Part shown: positions 7,373-14,714 of the stretch, piece by piece
How the letters are laid out: each line of letters opens with the position of its first letter
How positions within the stretch are numbered: the stretch's first letter is position 1
Source of the DNA: UBA6918 sp040754425
GTDB lineage: Bacteria; Pseudomonadota; Gammaproteobacteria; Burkholderiales; Thiobacillaceae
Length of the DNA stretch: 64,000 bases
NCBI GenBank assembly: GCA_040754425.1
Contig: JBFMCR010000012.1
Coordinates: 67,496-131,495, forward strand
Reading direction: 5' to 3'
Notes under the pieces: model-generated
Seen by the model: the letters and a program-made list of their open reading frames with translations, nothing else
Database searches by the model: none
What the model was told of the DNA's origin: nothing
Made by a program: the position numbers and the translations under genes

Positions 7373-8114
7373 CAATTTTGTTCAATTGTTCCGGATCGAA
7401 GTCGTCCCTGGCCTTCTGCGCCTCGGAAAGCTGCACGCCCAGCTGTTCCAGCTGGGCCATGACCTCGGCCAGCTTCCGGTCCATGTGCGCCGCATGGTCG
7501 ATCAGCCCGTGCACCGCCTTCACCATGGGATCGTTCATGTCGGACGAGATGGCATAAGCCGAAAACCCCATTTTTCTGGCCTGGTCGTCGCGCGCGCGGC
7601 TCGTCTCGTCCAGGATGCGCGCGGGAATGCCAACCGCCGTTGCGCCGTCCGGCACGTCCTTCACCACCACCGCGTTGGAGCCCACGCGCGCTTCGCGGCC
7701 GATGGTGATGGGGCCGAGTATCTTGGCGCCCGCCCCCACCACCACGCCCGGCATCAGGGTGGGATGGCGCTTGCCCTTGTTCCAGGAAGTGCCGCCCAGG
7801 GTGACGCCGTGGTAGAGCGTGCAGTCGTCGCCAATCTCCGCGGTCTCGCCAATCACCACGCCCATGCCGTGGTCGATGAACACGCGCCGGCCGATGGTGG
7901 CGCCGGGATGTATCTCGATGCCAGTGATCCAGCGCGCGAAGTAGGACAGCCAGCGTGCCAGCCACTTGAACCCCATCCCCCACAACCGATGCGACAGGCG
8001 GTGAAACAGGATGGCATGAAAGCCCGGATAAGTCGTGACGACCTCGAACACCGAGCGCGCGGCCGGATCGCGGTCAAAAACGACAGAGATTTCCTCTTTG
8101 AGCCTGGCAAACAT
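7365..8114 (-). CDS. cysE: Serine O-acetyltransferase CysE
   Basis: Makes O-acetylserine from serine and acetyl-CoA, the committed step of cysteine synthesis. The 249-residue protein has the N-terminal helical domain (FHAILFHRLSHRLW) and then left-handed beta-helix hexapeptides (IHPGATIGRRVFIDHGMGVVIG, catalytic His in DHGMG). The C-terminal 70 residues form an extra coiled, charged tail (MDRKLAEVMAQLEQLG) found in the longer epsilonic/betaproteobacterial forms. It lies directly upstream of iscR on the same strand, so cysteine supply and its use by IscS are linked in one region. The start ATG follows an IscR-like box. Confidence 0.95.
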   Translation of the reverse strand: MFARLKEEISVVFDRDPAARSVFEVVTTYPGFHAILFHRLSHRLWGMGFKWLARWLSYFARWITGIEIHPGATIGRRVFIDHGMGVVIGETAEIGDDCTLYHGVTLGGTSWNKGKRHPTLMPGVVVGAGAKILGPITIGREARVGSNAVVVKDVPDGATAVGIPARILDETSRARDDQARKMGFSAYAISSDMNDPMVKAVHGLIDHAAHMDRKLAEVMAQLEQLGVQLSEAQKARDDFDPEQLNKIVD

Positions 8115-8131
8115 GGATAGGGACTGTTTTC

Positions 8132-8146
8132 CGACTAATTCAGTCG
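8132..8146 (-). promoter_or_regulatory. IscR-like box before cysE
   Basis: CGACTGAATTAGTCG is a near-perfect palindrome 18 bases before the cysE ATG and resembles the GACT-N6-RGTC core of IscR type 1 sites seen at the neighbouring iscR promoter. Binding by IscR is inference from similarity. Confidence 0.55.
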
Positions 8147-8147
8147 A

Positions 8148-8891
8148 TTATTTTACCCGAACATGCTTGCGGCTTTCCACGGCCGAAAGCAGTCCCCTCA
8201 GAATGTTGATTTCTTCCTTCTGCAGGCGGGTGCGGGAAAACAGCCTTCGCAGCTTGGGCATCAAGCGCTTGGGCGAGGCGGGATCGAGAAAACCGATCTC
8301 GATCAGGGTCTTTTCCAGGTGCGCGTAGAAGCGCTCGACTTCGGCAAGGTCGGCCGCATCCAGTTCGGGTTGTGCGAAAGATTCTGACAGCGCGCTGCGC
8401 CGCAGTTCATAGGTCATCACCTGCACCGCCGCACCCAGGTTGAGCGAGCTGTATTCGGGATTGGCGGGAATGGTCATCAGGGCCTGGCAGCGGGCCAGCT
8501 CCTCTTTGGAAAGGCCGAAAGTCTCGTTGCCGAAGACGAAGGCCACATCGCCCGCTTGCCCCTCGGCCAGTGCCTGGCGTGCTGCCTCATGCGGCGTCAG
8601 CAGCGCCGTCTGCAAATCGCGCTGCCGGGTGGACGTGCCGATTGCCAGCACGCATCCGGCCAGCGCCGCTTCCAGCGAATCGCACACTCTGGCCTGTTCC
8701 AGCACGTCCACCGCGCCGGAGGCCAGGGCCTCGGCATCCGGGTGGGGAAATTTCTTCGGGCTGACAAGATAGAGTTGCGACAAGCCCATGGTCTTCATGG
8801 CGCGCGCCGCCGCGCCGATGTTGCCGGGGTGTCTGGGGCGGCACAGCACGATGCGGATATTGGAAAGAAGGTTCCGGGATTCGGCGGCCAT
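8148..8891 (-). CDS. trmJ: tRNA (Cm32/Um32) methyltransferase TrmJ
   Basis: A 247-residue SPOUT-fold RNA methyltransferase that 2'-O-methylates position 32 of tRNAs. Visible are the N-terminal RIVLCRPRHPGNIGAAARAM motif, the knot motifs VFGNETFGLS (about 117-126) and IPANPEYSSLNLGAAVQVM (about 141-159), and a C-terminal helical extension typical of TrmJ. The arrangement trmJ/suhB next to iscR is conserved in many proteobacteria. ATG at 8891; the gap to suhB is 42 bases and holds both promoters. Confidence 0.92.
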   Translation of the reverse strand: MAAESRNLLSNIRIVLCRPRHPGNIGAAARAMKTMGLSQLYLVSPKKFPHPDAEALASGAVDVLEQARVCDSLEAALAGCVLAIGTSTRQRDLQTALLTPHEAARQALAEGQAGDVAFVFGNETFGLSKEELARCQALMTIPANPEYSSLNLGAAVQVMTYELRRSALSESFAQPELDAADLAEVERFYAHLEKTLIEIGFLDPASPKRLMPKLRRLFSRTRLQKEEINILRGLLSAVESRKHVRVK

Positions 8892-8933
8892 GATTTAAAA
8901 TAGCGCTTTGCTCTTTAATGAAGTTGCCGTCAC

Positions 8934-9737
8934 ATGCATCCCATGCTCAATACGGCGGTGAAAGCCGCCCGCAGGGCCGGGGCGATCATCAATCGCGCCG
9001 CCAATGACATCGACCGTCTGACCATCCAGTCCAAGCGCCCGCGCGACTATGTCAGCGAGGTCGACCGCGTCGCCGAACAGTCCATCATCGAAACCCTGCT
9101 CGACGCCTATCCCGGCCACGGGATTCTAGCAGAGGAGTCCGGCCGCTCCGGCGGCGGGGACCATGTGTGGGTGATCGACCCGCTCGACGGCACTACCAAC
9201 TTCCTGCACGGCCTGCCGCAGTACGCGGTGTCCATCGCGCTGCTGCACAAGGGCGTGCTCACGCACGCCGTGGTCTACGATCCGGCGCGCAACGAACTTT
9301 TCACCGCCACGCGCGGCGCCGGCGCCTTCCTCAACGATCGCCGCATCCGCGTATCCAGGCAGCACAAGATGGACGACGCCCTCATCGGCACCGGCTTTCC
9401 CTTCCGCGAGTTCCGCCATGCCGACGCCTACCTCGCCATGTTCCGCGACATGATGCTGAAGACCGCCGGCCTCAGACGCCCCGGCGCCGCCTCGCTCGAC
9501 CTCGCCTGGGTCGCGTGCGGCCGTTACGACGGCTTCTTCGAACTGGGCCTAAGCCCCTGGGACCTCGCCGCCGGCGCGCTTTTGGTGCTCGAAGCCGGCG
9601 GGCTGGTCGGCGACTTCCAGGGCAACGACACCTATCTCAAATCCGGCCACATCGTCGCCGCCAACCCCAAAATCTTCGGCCAGATGCTGCCGGTGTTCGC
9701 GCCGCACTTGACCCAGGCCATCCGCGCGGTCGAATAA
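8934..9737 (+). CDS. suhB: Inositol-1-monophosphatase family protein SuhB
   Basis: A 267-residue Mg-dependent phosphatase; in enterobacteria SuhB also joins the rRNA antitermination complex. Metal-site motifs are visible: EES (about residue 65), WVIDPLDGTTNFLHG (about 79-93) and the C-terminal SPWDLAAGALLVLEAGG (about 205-222). Two starts (MHPM or the Met four codons on) are possible; the first is used. It is divergent from trmJ. An accessory cassette starts about 100 bases downstream. Confidence 0.93.
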   Translation: MHPMLNTAVKAARRAGAIINRAANDIDRLTIQSKRPRDYVSEVDRVAEQSIIETLLDAYPGHGILAEESGRSGGGDHVWVIDPLDGTTNFLHGLPQYAVSIALLHKGVLTHAVVYDPARNELFTATRGAGAFLNDRRIRVSRQHKMDDALIGTGFPFREFRHADAYLAMFRDMMLKTAGLRRPGAASLDLAWVACGRYDGFFELGLSPWDLAAGALLVLEAGGLVGDFQGNDTYLKSGHIVAANPKIFGQMLPVFAPHLTQAIRAVE

Positions 9738-9839
9738 GCCTCTGCGGATGAGTCTTGTCGCTGTTTTTTCGGCCTCGTCATAAAAACCGCAAGGCGGCTT
9801 AATCCCGGTAAAATGCCCAATGGAAGGAGTCGGGGGACA

Positions 9840-10604
9840 GTGGAAACGGTCAAGTACCTGAAAAACAAGCCGCTGGTTGAAGCGATCCTGGAAGTGCGCT
9901 GGCAGCTGGAGGGGGCACCGGGCATGGTGTCTGACCCCTATTATCAGCTTCTGATCGGTCGCCTTTACGATCGAGTCCACGATAGATTTCCTGCCTGGAT
10001 CAAGTTGCCGGTTGCCGAGGTGCCCGAATACATGGCGCCCTTCACGCCCCAACACCAATTCCGAATCCAGCCTGACACCTGGCCATTGCTTCAGCTAGGG
10101 CCAGGGATTCTTACCGTGAACGATACCGAAGGGTATTTCTGGGATGACTTCAAGGGCCTCTGTCAGTATGCGGTGGAGGCCCTATTTTCCAGCTACCCCG
10201 AGTCCAGCGAGCGTCTGAAGCTCTTCGAGGTGTCGTTGCGCTACATCGATGCGGATACCCTTGATGGTGTGCCAGCCCTGGATTTCCTGTCCAAGCTGAA
10301 GTTAGGCCTCAAAATCCCTGAGCAGTTCTTCGCCGATGGTCGTGTAGAAGCGCAACCCCTTGGCGTAGGAGTGAACCTGGTTTTCCCGACGGTGGTTCCC
10401 AAGGGTGCCGTCCAGCTGCGTTTTGGCCAGGGCAAGAAGAAAGACGCGGACGCCATGGTCTGGGAAACCCAGCTGATTTCCAGAGGAGAGGATGCGCCGT
10501 CCACCCCTCTGGCCTTGTTGGAATGGTTGGAAAATGCTCATGAGATCACCCATGATTGGTTTATGAAGCTGATCGAGGGTGAGTTGATGGAGAAATATCG
10601 ATGA
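9840..10604 (+). CDS. TIGR04255 family protein of unknown function
   Basis: A 254-residue protein with the family opening (YLKNKPLVEAILEVRW) and the late RYID motif (SLRYIDADT). The TIGR04255 family is sporadic in bacteria and its function is not known; it has no catalytic motif that I can identify. A GTG start at 9840 is preferred, with GGAAGGAG and a G-run 5-10 bases upstream; an ATG at 9813 in the same frame lacks a ribosome site. It overlaps the next gene by 4 bases (ATGA), so the two are translationally coupled. Third positions are less GC-rich than in suhB or mutS, which suggests transfer. It may be the first gene of the cassette that includes the YhaV-like toxin. Confidence 0.75.
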   Translation: METVKYLKNKPLVEAILEVRWQLEGAPGMVSDPYYQLLIGRLYDRVHDRFPAWIKLPVAEVPEYMAPFTPQHQFRIQPDTWPLLQLGPGILTVNDTEGYFWDDFKGLCQYAVEALFSSYPESSERLKLFEVSLRYIDADTLDGVPALDFLSKLKLGLKIPEQFFADGRVEAQPLGVGVNLVFPTVVPKGAVQLRFGQGKKKDADAMVWETQLISRGEDAPSTPLALLEWLENAHEITHDWFMKLIEGELMEKYR

Positions 10605-10984
10605 CTGCCTCGCAATCTGTTTATTCAGCCGATGCCGGACAAATCTCTATGGCGTCGGCCTATAAGGTCGCCCAAGGTTCCCGCGACAGTGGTGTGATTG
10701 GTATCGCCATGCGTTCAGGCATTGCGGCTTTGACTGCCGTAGGAAGCCTCACGACCAGCAATGCAGCCTTGAGCTACAGCTTCCACTATGAGACCGCGCT
10801 CACGAACCCCAAGATCAGCTTGCCCGAACAGGAGGCCGATTGGCTCGATGAGGATAGTCCGGCCCTGGCCAACTTCCTCTCGTTCCTGGATGAACAATTC
10901 ATCCATCATCCTGATCTCACTGTTCCCGCCGACGAGGAGCAACTCTCCAGAATTAAGGCGATGGTCGCCGGCGTAAGGATTTGA
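10601..10984 (+). CDS. Putative YhaV-cognate antitoxin with PrlF-like C-terminus
   Basis: A 127-residue protein placed 3 bases upstream of a yhaV-like gene, where a PrlF antitoxin would be expected. The last about 45 residues (DSPALANFLSFLDEQF through MVAGVRI) follow the C-terminal segment of PrlF antitoxins (pattern DPxLxxFLxFLxxDIxxHPxRL ... LVxGxxV). The first 80 residues do not: there is no swapped-hairpin AbrB motif, only a Ser/Ala/Thr-rich stretch, and then TNPKISLPEQEADWL. So the toxin-facing tail seems to have been joined to a different N-terminus. DNA binding is therefore doubtful, and control may instead involve the coupled TIGR04255 protein. The PrlF similarity was judged by eye. 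Confidence 0.6.
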   Translation: MTASQSVYSADAGQISMASAYKVAQGSRDSGVIGIAMRSGIAALTAVGSLTTSNAALSYSFHYETALTNPKISLPEQEADWLDEDSPALANFLSFLDEQFIHHPDLTVPADEEQLSRIKAMVAGVRI

Positions 10985-10987
10985 TCC

Positions 10988-11440
10988 TTGGTCGTCAACG
11001 GTTGGCACCTGTTTTACTTCAAGCTGTTCGCTGAAATCCTCAACCAACTGGAGCGGGATGTCCTGGAGCTATCCAGGAGCAAGCCGGACGAGTATCTCCA
11101 TCATCCCAAGACCAAGTTGCTTGCCGCCGTTGCGCACAGCATCGGGGAGGATGTCCCCACAAACCCAGCCGACAGGAAGTTTCTGCTGGGCAAGACCCTC
11201 GGCAAGCATTACGGGGATTGGCGGCGGGTCAAGCGAGGCTTGCCGCCTCGCTATAGGCTGTTCTTCAAGTTCGCCTCGGCTAAGAAGCACATCATCTATG
11301 CTTGGCTGAACGATGAAAACACGCTTCGCAAGGAGGGGGACAAGAATGATGTCTACGCAGTATTCGCGAGCATGCTGAAGAATGGCACTGTGCCCGACGG
11401 CATCGACCAACTCATGCAGCAGTCCTCGTCGCGGCCCTGA
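10988..11440 (+). CDS. YhaV family toxin (type II RNase toxin)
   Basis: A 150-residue RelE/YoeB-superfamily ribonuclease of the YhaV type. Family signatures are all present: NGWHLFYF at the N-terminus, KFLLGKTLGKHYGDWRR (about 58-74), PPRYRLFFKF (about 80-89), IIYAWLNDENTLRKEG (about 96-111), and DVYAVFASMLKNG. YhaV toxins cut mRNA or rRNA. It appears to start at TTG (10988), 3 bases after the upstream stop; a low-efficiency start is common for toxins coupled to an antitoxin. No frameshift is seen, so the toxin looks intact. Confidence 0.85.
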   Translation: MVVNGWHLFYFKLFAEILNQLERDVLELSRSKPDEYLHHPKTKLLAAVAHSIGEDVPTNPADRKFLLGKTLGKHYGDWRRVKRGLPPRYRLFFKFASAKKHIIYAWLNDENTLRKEGDKNDVYAVFASMLKNGTVPDGIDQLMQQSSSRP

Positions 11441-11468
11441 CAAGACTGCATAAGGGAGAGGCGAAGAA

Positions 11469-13265
11469 ATGAAAACCCAGAAATACGCCGTCAACCAATA
11501 CCTGATCGAAAGCGTCCTCTCCAAGGTGCGCGAGGGCGAGATCGCCATCCCGGAAATCCAGCGGCCTTTCGTCTGGGACGCGTCCCAGGTGCGCGACCTG
11601 CTGGACTCGCTCTATCAGGGCTTCCCGGTTGGCTATCTGATCGCGTGGCGCAACCCGGATGTGAAGCTAAAGGACGGCAGCACGGCCTCCGGCAAGATGA
11701 TCCTGATCGACGGGCAGCAGCGCATCACGGCGTTGACGGCTGCGGTGCTGGGCCAGCCCGTGGTCAACAAGGAATACCGCAAGGTGCGCATCTCGATTGC
11801 CTTCCACCCCATCGAGGAGCGCTTCGAGGTGACCAACCCTGCCATCACCAAGAACGCGGCGTGGATTTCAGATGTGTCGTCGCTCGTTGGTGGCGAGGTT
11901 GATCTGTTCGATGCGGTCGAGAAATATCTTGCTGATAACCCATCGGCCGACAAATCGAAGGTCAAGGACAACTTGCGTAATTTGGCCGACATCGCCAAGA
12001 AGCAGATCGGCCTGATCGAGCTGTCCCACGACCTGGACATCGAGACGGTGACGGAAATCTTCATCCGCATCAACTCCAAGGGCACGGTGCTGTCGCAGGC
12101 TGACTTCGTCATGTCCAAGATCGCCGCCGACCTGCGCTACGGCGGTCAGCAGCTCAGGAAGTGCATCGACTACTTCTGCCACCTGGCGGTGGCGCCGGAG
12201 TTCTATGGCTTCATCAAGGACAACGATCCCGAGTTCGCGGCGTCGCCCTACTTCCAGAAGATGGCCTGGCTGCGCAACGAGAACGACGACCTCTACGACC
12301 CCAGCTACAACGACCTGCTGCGTGTGGCCTTCACCAGCGAATTCGGGCGCGGCAAGCTGGCCGACCTGGTGAGCCTGCTCTCGGGCCGGAACTTCGAGAC
12401 GAAGAACTACGAGGAGGCCATCGCCGAGGCGTCGTTCGCCAAGCTGAAAGAGGGTGTGCTCGACTTCATCAACGAGTCCCACTTCAAGCGCTTCGTGATG
12501 ATCATCAAGTCGGCGGGCTTCATCACCACCGAGATGATCCGCACCCAGGGTGCCCTGAATTTTGCATACATCGTTTACCTGCGGCTGCGCGCGCAGGGCA
12601 TCCATGATGGCAAGATCGGGGCATTTGTACGGCGCTGGTTTGTCATGTCAGTGTTGACGGGCCGCTATTCCGGATCGGCCGAGACGCAGTTCGACCAGGA
12701 CATCCGCCAGATCGCGTCCGGTGACTTCGCCGACATCCTCGCCAAGGTGGAGAGCGCCGAACTGTCTCCCGCATTCTGGGAGGTGGGCCTGGTGCAGCAG
12801 TTGGAAACCTCCGGCACCAGCAGCCCCTACTTCTGGGTGTTCGTGGCCGCCCAGGTTCGCGCCAACGATACCGGGCTTCTCTCCAAGGACATCACAGTGC
12901 GCGAGCTGGTGAGCCACCTCGGCGACATCCACCACATCTTCCCGCGCGACCTGCTCAAGAAAGCCGGGCTTACGCGCAGCCAATACAACCAGATCGCCAA
13001 CTACGCCTACACGCAGGAAGAGATCAACATCAAGATCGGCAACAAGCCGCCGCGCGCCTATTTCGCCGACATTCAGGCGCAATTGAGCGGCGGTCCGCTG
13101 AAGTATGGCGCGATTGCCGATGCCAACACGCTCAAGGCCAACCTTGCCGCCAACTGCGTGCCGGAGTCCATCGTGGGCATGGATGTGGAGCAGTTCGACG
13201 ACTTCCTGGCACTACGTCGCCAGCTTATGGCGGAAAAAATCCGGAGCTATTACGAGGGGCTTTAA
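11469..13265 (+). CDS. DUF262/HNH (GmrSD-like) protein
   Basis: A 598-residue protein. The N-terminal DUF262 domain has IPEIQRPFVW (27-36), GFPVGYLI (51-58), the DGQQR motif (81-85) and FIRINSKG (198-205), which are the ParB-like nucleotide-binding residues of GmrS. The C-terminus shows DIHHIFPRDLL (about 485-495) followed by NQIANYAYT and NIKIGNKPP, which is the DUF1524 HNH nuclease arrangement of GmrD. Single-chain GmrSD enzymes are restriction factors that cut modified phage DNA and use NTP. ATG follows GGAGAGGCGAAGAA. It lies 28 bases after the YhaV-like gene and shares its last base area (TAATG) with the GHKL gene, so these two are tightly coupled. Confidence 0.85.
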   Translation: MKTQKYAVNQYLIESVLSKVREGEIAIPEIQRPFVWDASQVRDLLDSLYQGFPVGYLIAWRNPDVKLKDGSTASGKMILIDGQQRITALTAAVLGQPVVNKEYRKVRISIAFHPIEERFEVTNPAITKNAAWISDVSSLVGGEVDLFDAVEKYLADNPSADKSKVKDNLRNLADIAKKQIGLIELSHDLDIETVTEIFIRINSKGTVLSQADFVMSKIAADLRYGGQQLRKCIDYFCHLAVAPEFYGFIKDNDPEFAASPYFQKMAWLRNENDDLYDPSYNDLLRVAFTSEFGRGKLADLVSLLSGRNFETKNYEEAIAEASFAKLKEGVLDFINESHFKRFVMIIKSAGFITTEMIRTQGALNFAYIVYLRLRAQGIHDGKIGAFVRRWFVMSVLTGRYSGSAETQFDQDIRQIASGDFADILAKVESAELSPAFWEVGLVQQLETSGTSSPYFWVFVAAQVRANDTGLLSKDITVRELVSHLGDIHHIFPRDLLKKAGLTRSQYNQIANYAYTQEEINIKIGNKPPRAYFADIQAQLSGGPLKYGAIADANTLKANLAANCVPESIVGMDVEQFDDFLALRRQLMAEKIRSYYEGL

Positions 13266-14242
13266 TGGCTATACACGCCCTACCTGATCAACTGACACCG
13301 GATAGCGTGCCTTTCCTGGCCTGTCTTGACGCCATTTATCAAGACCCCGACACGCAAATCACTCTCGACTGTACCCAGGTCCGCTTTGTCACCCCTTTCG
13401 GCTTGTGCCTGATGGCGGCGACATTCGACTGGCTGGAACAGGAAAACAAGCAAGTTGGGCATAGCGGCTTATCCCAAAGCGTTGGAAGTTACCTGGCACG
13501 CATGGACTGCCTGCCCGGAGCCTTGGCCGAGCCTTTTGTCGGGCCTCGCAACGACCGTGCCGATGCACTGGTCGAGGTACAGGTAATTTCTGAGCGCAGT
13601 GAGGCGGATGCGGCTGCGCAGAAGCTCGCCCAGGCTTTTGTTGGACGGCTGCCGGGAACCGATCCCAAGGCCGCCCCTGACGAAATGACCGGTCTGAAAC
13701 CGGGCGAGGCCGTGGAAGAAGCCTTGGCCTACATATTCACCGAACTGATCGACAACTCCTTGACGCATGGGCGCAATCACGGCTTTCCCAACGCAAAGGT
13801 CTGGGTGGCGGCACAGTACTACCCTTCCAAAGACCATATCCGCCTGGCAGTGGTGGATGACGGGTGCGGCCTGCTCCGCTCCCTCAGGAATCACCCCCGT
13901 CTGGCCAATAAAACAGATATTGGAGCCATAAAGCTGGCACTGGAGCCACGAGTCAGCGGCAATCGGGATGTTGGATTAAGAGATGATAGCCATAATCAAG
14001 GGGTTGGATTGTCCGTATCCTCGGAGTTGGCGATCCGTGCCGGCGGCCGGGTGGACATCATCTCCGGCCAAGGGGCGGTAAAAAAGCTGAAAAACGCCCT
14101 ACATTGCTGGACTGTGCCCGGTTGGCACGGAACAGCGATCGAAATTACTGTATTACGGAAACAACTGGGCGGGGTCCGTGTCTCAGACCTTATTCGCGAA
14201 TTGCCTGGCTATGAACAGGTTAGTATGCTTAAATTTACCTAG
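13265..14242 (+). CDS. GHKL ATPase with STAS-like N-terminus
   Basis: A 325-residue protein. Residues 1-95 look like a STAS-like fold (ITLDCTQVRFVTPFGLCLM). The C-terminal half is a GHKL (histidine-kinase-type) ATPase: N-box FTELIDNSLTHG (about 158-169), G1 box VVDDGCGL (about 197-204) and G2 box NQGVGLSVSSELA (about 244-256). There is no H-box or receiver domain, so it is not a classical sensor kinase and is nearer to anti-sigma kinases such as SpoIIAB/RsbW or to MORC/Hsp90-type ATPases. Its ATG overlaps the stop of the DUF262 gene by one base. Function is unknown; a partner-switch role with the next gene is inferred. Confidence 0.75.
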   Translation: MAIHALPDQLTPDSVPFLACLDAIYQDPDTQITLDCTQVRFVTPFGLCLMAATFDWLEQENKQVGHSGLSQSVGSYLARMDCLPGALAEPFVGPRNDRADALVEVQVISERSEADAAAQKLAQAFVGRLPGTDPKAAPDEMTGLKPGEAVEEALAYIFTELIDNSLTHGRNHGFPNAKVWVAAQYYPSKDHIRLAVVDDGCGLLRSLRNHPRLANKTDIGAIKLALEPRVSGNRDVGLRDDSHNQGVGLSVSSELAIRAGGRVDIISGQGAVKKLKNALHCWTVPGWHGTAIEITVLRKQLGGVRVSDLIRELPGYEQVSMLKFT

Positions 14243-14282
14243 GAAACAACCAGTTACCTGGTTTGACTTGAGAGGGGAAGCC

Positions 14283-14600
14283 ATGAATGCCCATTTGGAA
14301 TGCTCCAAATATCCCCCGCACCATTTTTTCGGCACCCGTTTCATCGGGCAGCAAATGCGCGGGGAGCTTGAAGCGCTACTGGATCAGAATCAAAACGTTG
14401 AGGTCGATTTCACCGGCCTGAATGCCACCCAGTCTTTCATCGACGAAATGATCGGGGTACTGGTGTTGCGCTATGGCCCGGCCGTTTTGCAGCGCCTGTC
14501 CTTCAAGGGTTGCAATGAGGATATCCGGACCATCCTGCATTTTGTGGTATCCAGCCGCCTGACCGATTACAAGAACAGACAGGGCGCGCTCACCCATTAA
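14283..14600 (+). CDS. STAS-like DUF4325 protein
   Basis: A 105-residue protein with the DUF4325 core VEVDFTGLNATQSFIDEMIG (about 39-58), the shape of a STAS anti-anti-sigma factor. The start at 14283 is set by GAGAGGGGAAG 5 bases upstream; the frame is open further but has no ribosome site. It follows the GHKL ATPase by 40 bases. GHKL plus DUF4325 neighbours are known in genomes as an ATP-binding/STAS-like pair, but their job has not been worked out to my knowledge. It is the last gene of the cassette. Confidence 0.75.
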   Translation: MNAHLECSKYPPHHFFGTRFIGQQMRGELEALLDQNQNVEVDFTGLNATQSFIDEMIGVLVLRYGPAVLQRLSFKGCNEDIRTILHFVVSSRLTDYKNRQGALTH

Positions 14601-14714
14601 GTCCCTCTGGCCTTGCCTGTAACAGGCCAACAAGGTCGCTTGCCCTCGCCTATTGGGGTAATTTTGCAACGAATTACCCTATTGTCTTAGCTGGTTACCC
14701 TATATTAATCGCCC
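14601..14714. other. Cassette end: two palindromes before mutS
   Basis: A 13-base palindrome GCCTGTAACAGGC (14615-14627) and an 8-bp stem GGGTAATT/AATTACCC (14656-14663, 14672-14679) with an 8-base loop follow the DUF4325 stop. Neither has a T-run, so they are not clear terminators. TTACCCTA occurs twice (about 14674-14681 and 14695-14702). This could mark the right edge of the inserted cassette, but no matching repeat was found on the left side by eye. Confidence 0.4.

Noticed and set aside
14178..14282. Extended N-terminus for the DUF4325 protein
   Set aside because: The 35 extra codons overlap the GHKL gene end and lack a ribosome site, while ATG 14283 has a good one.
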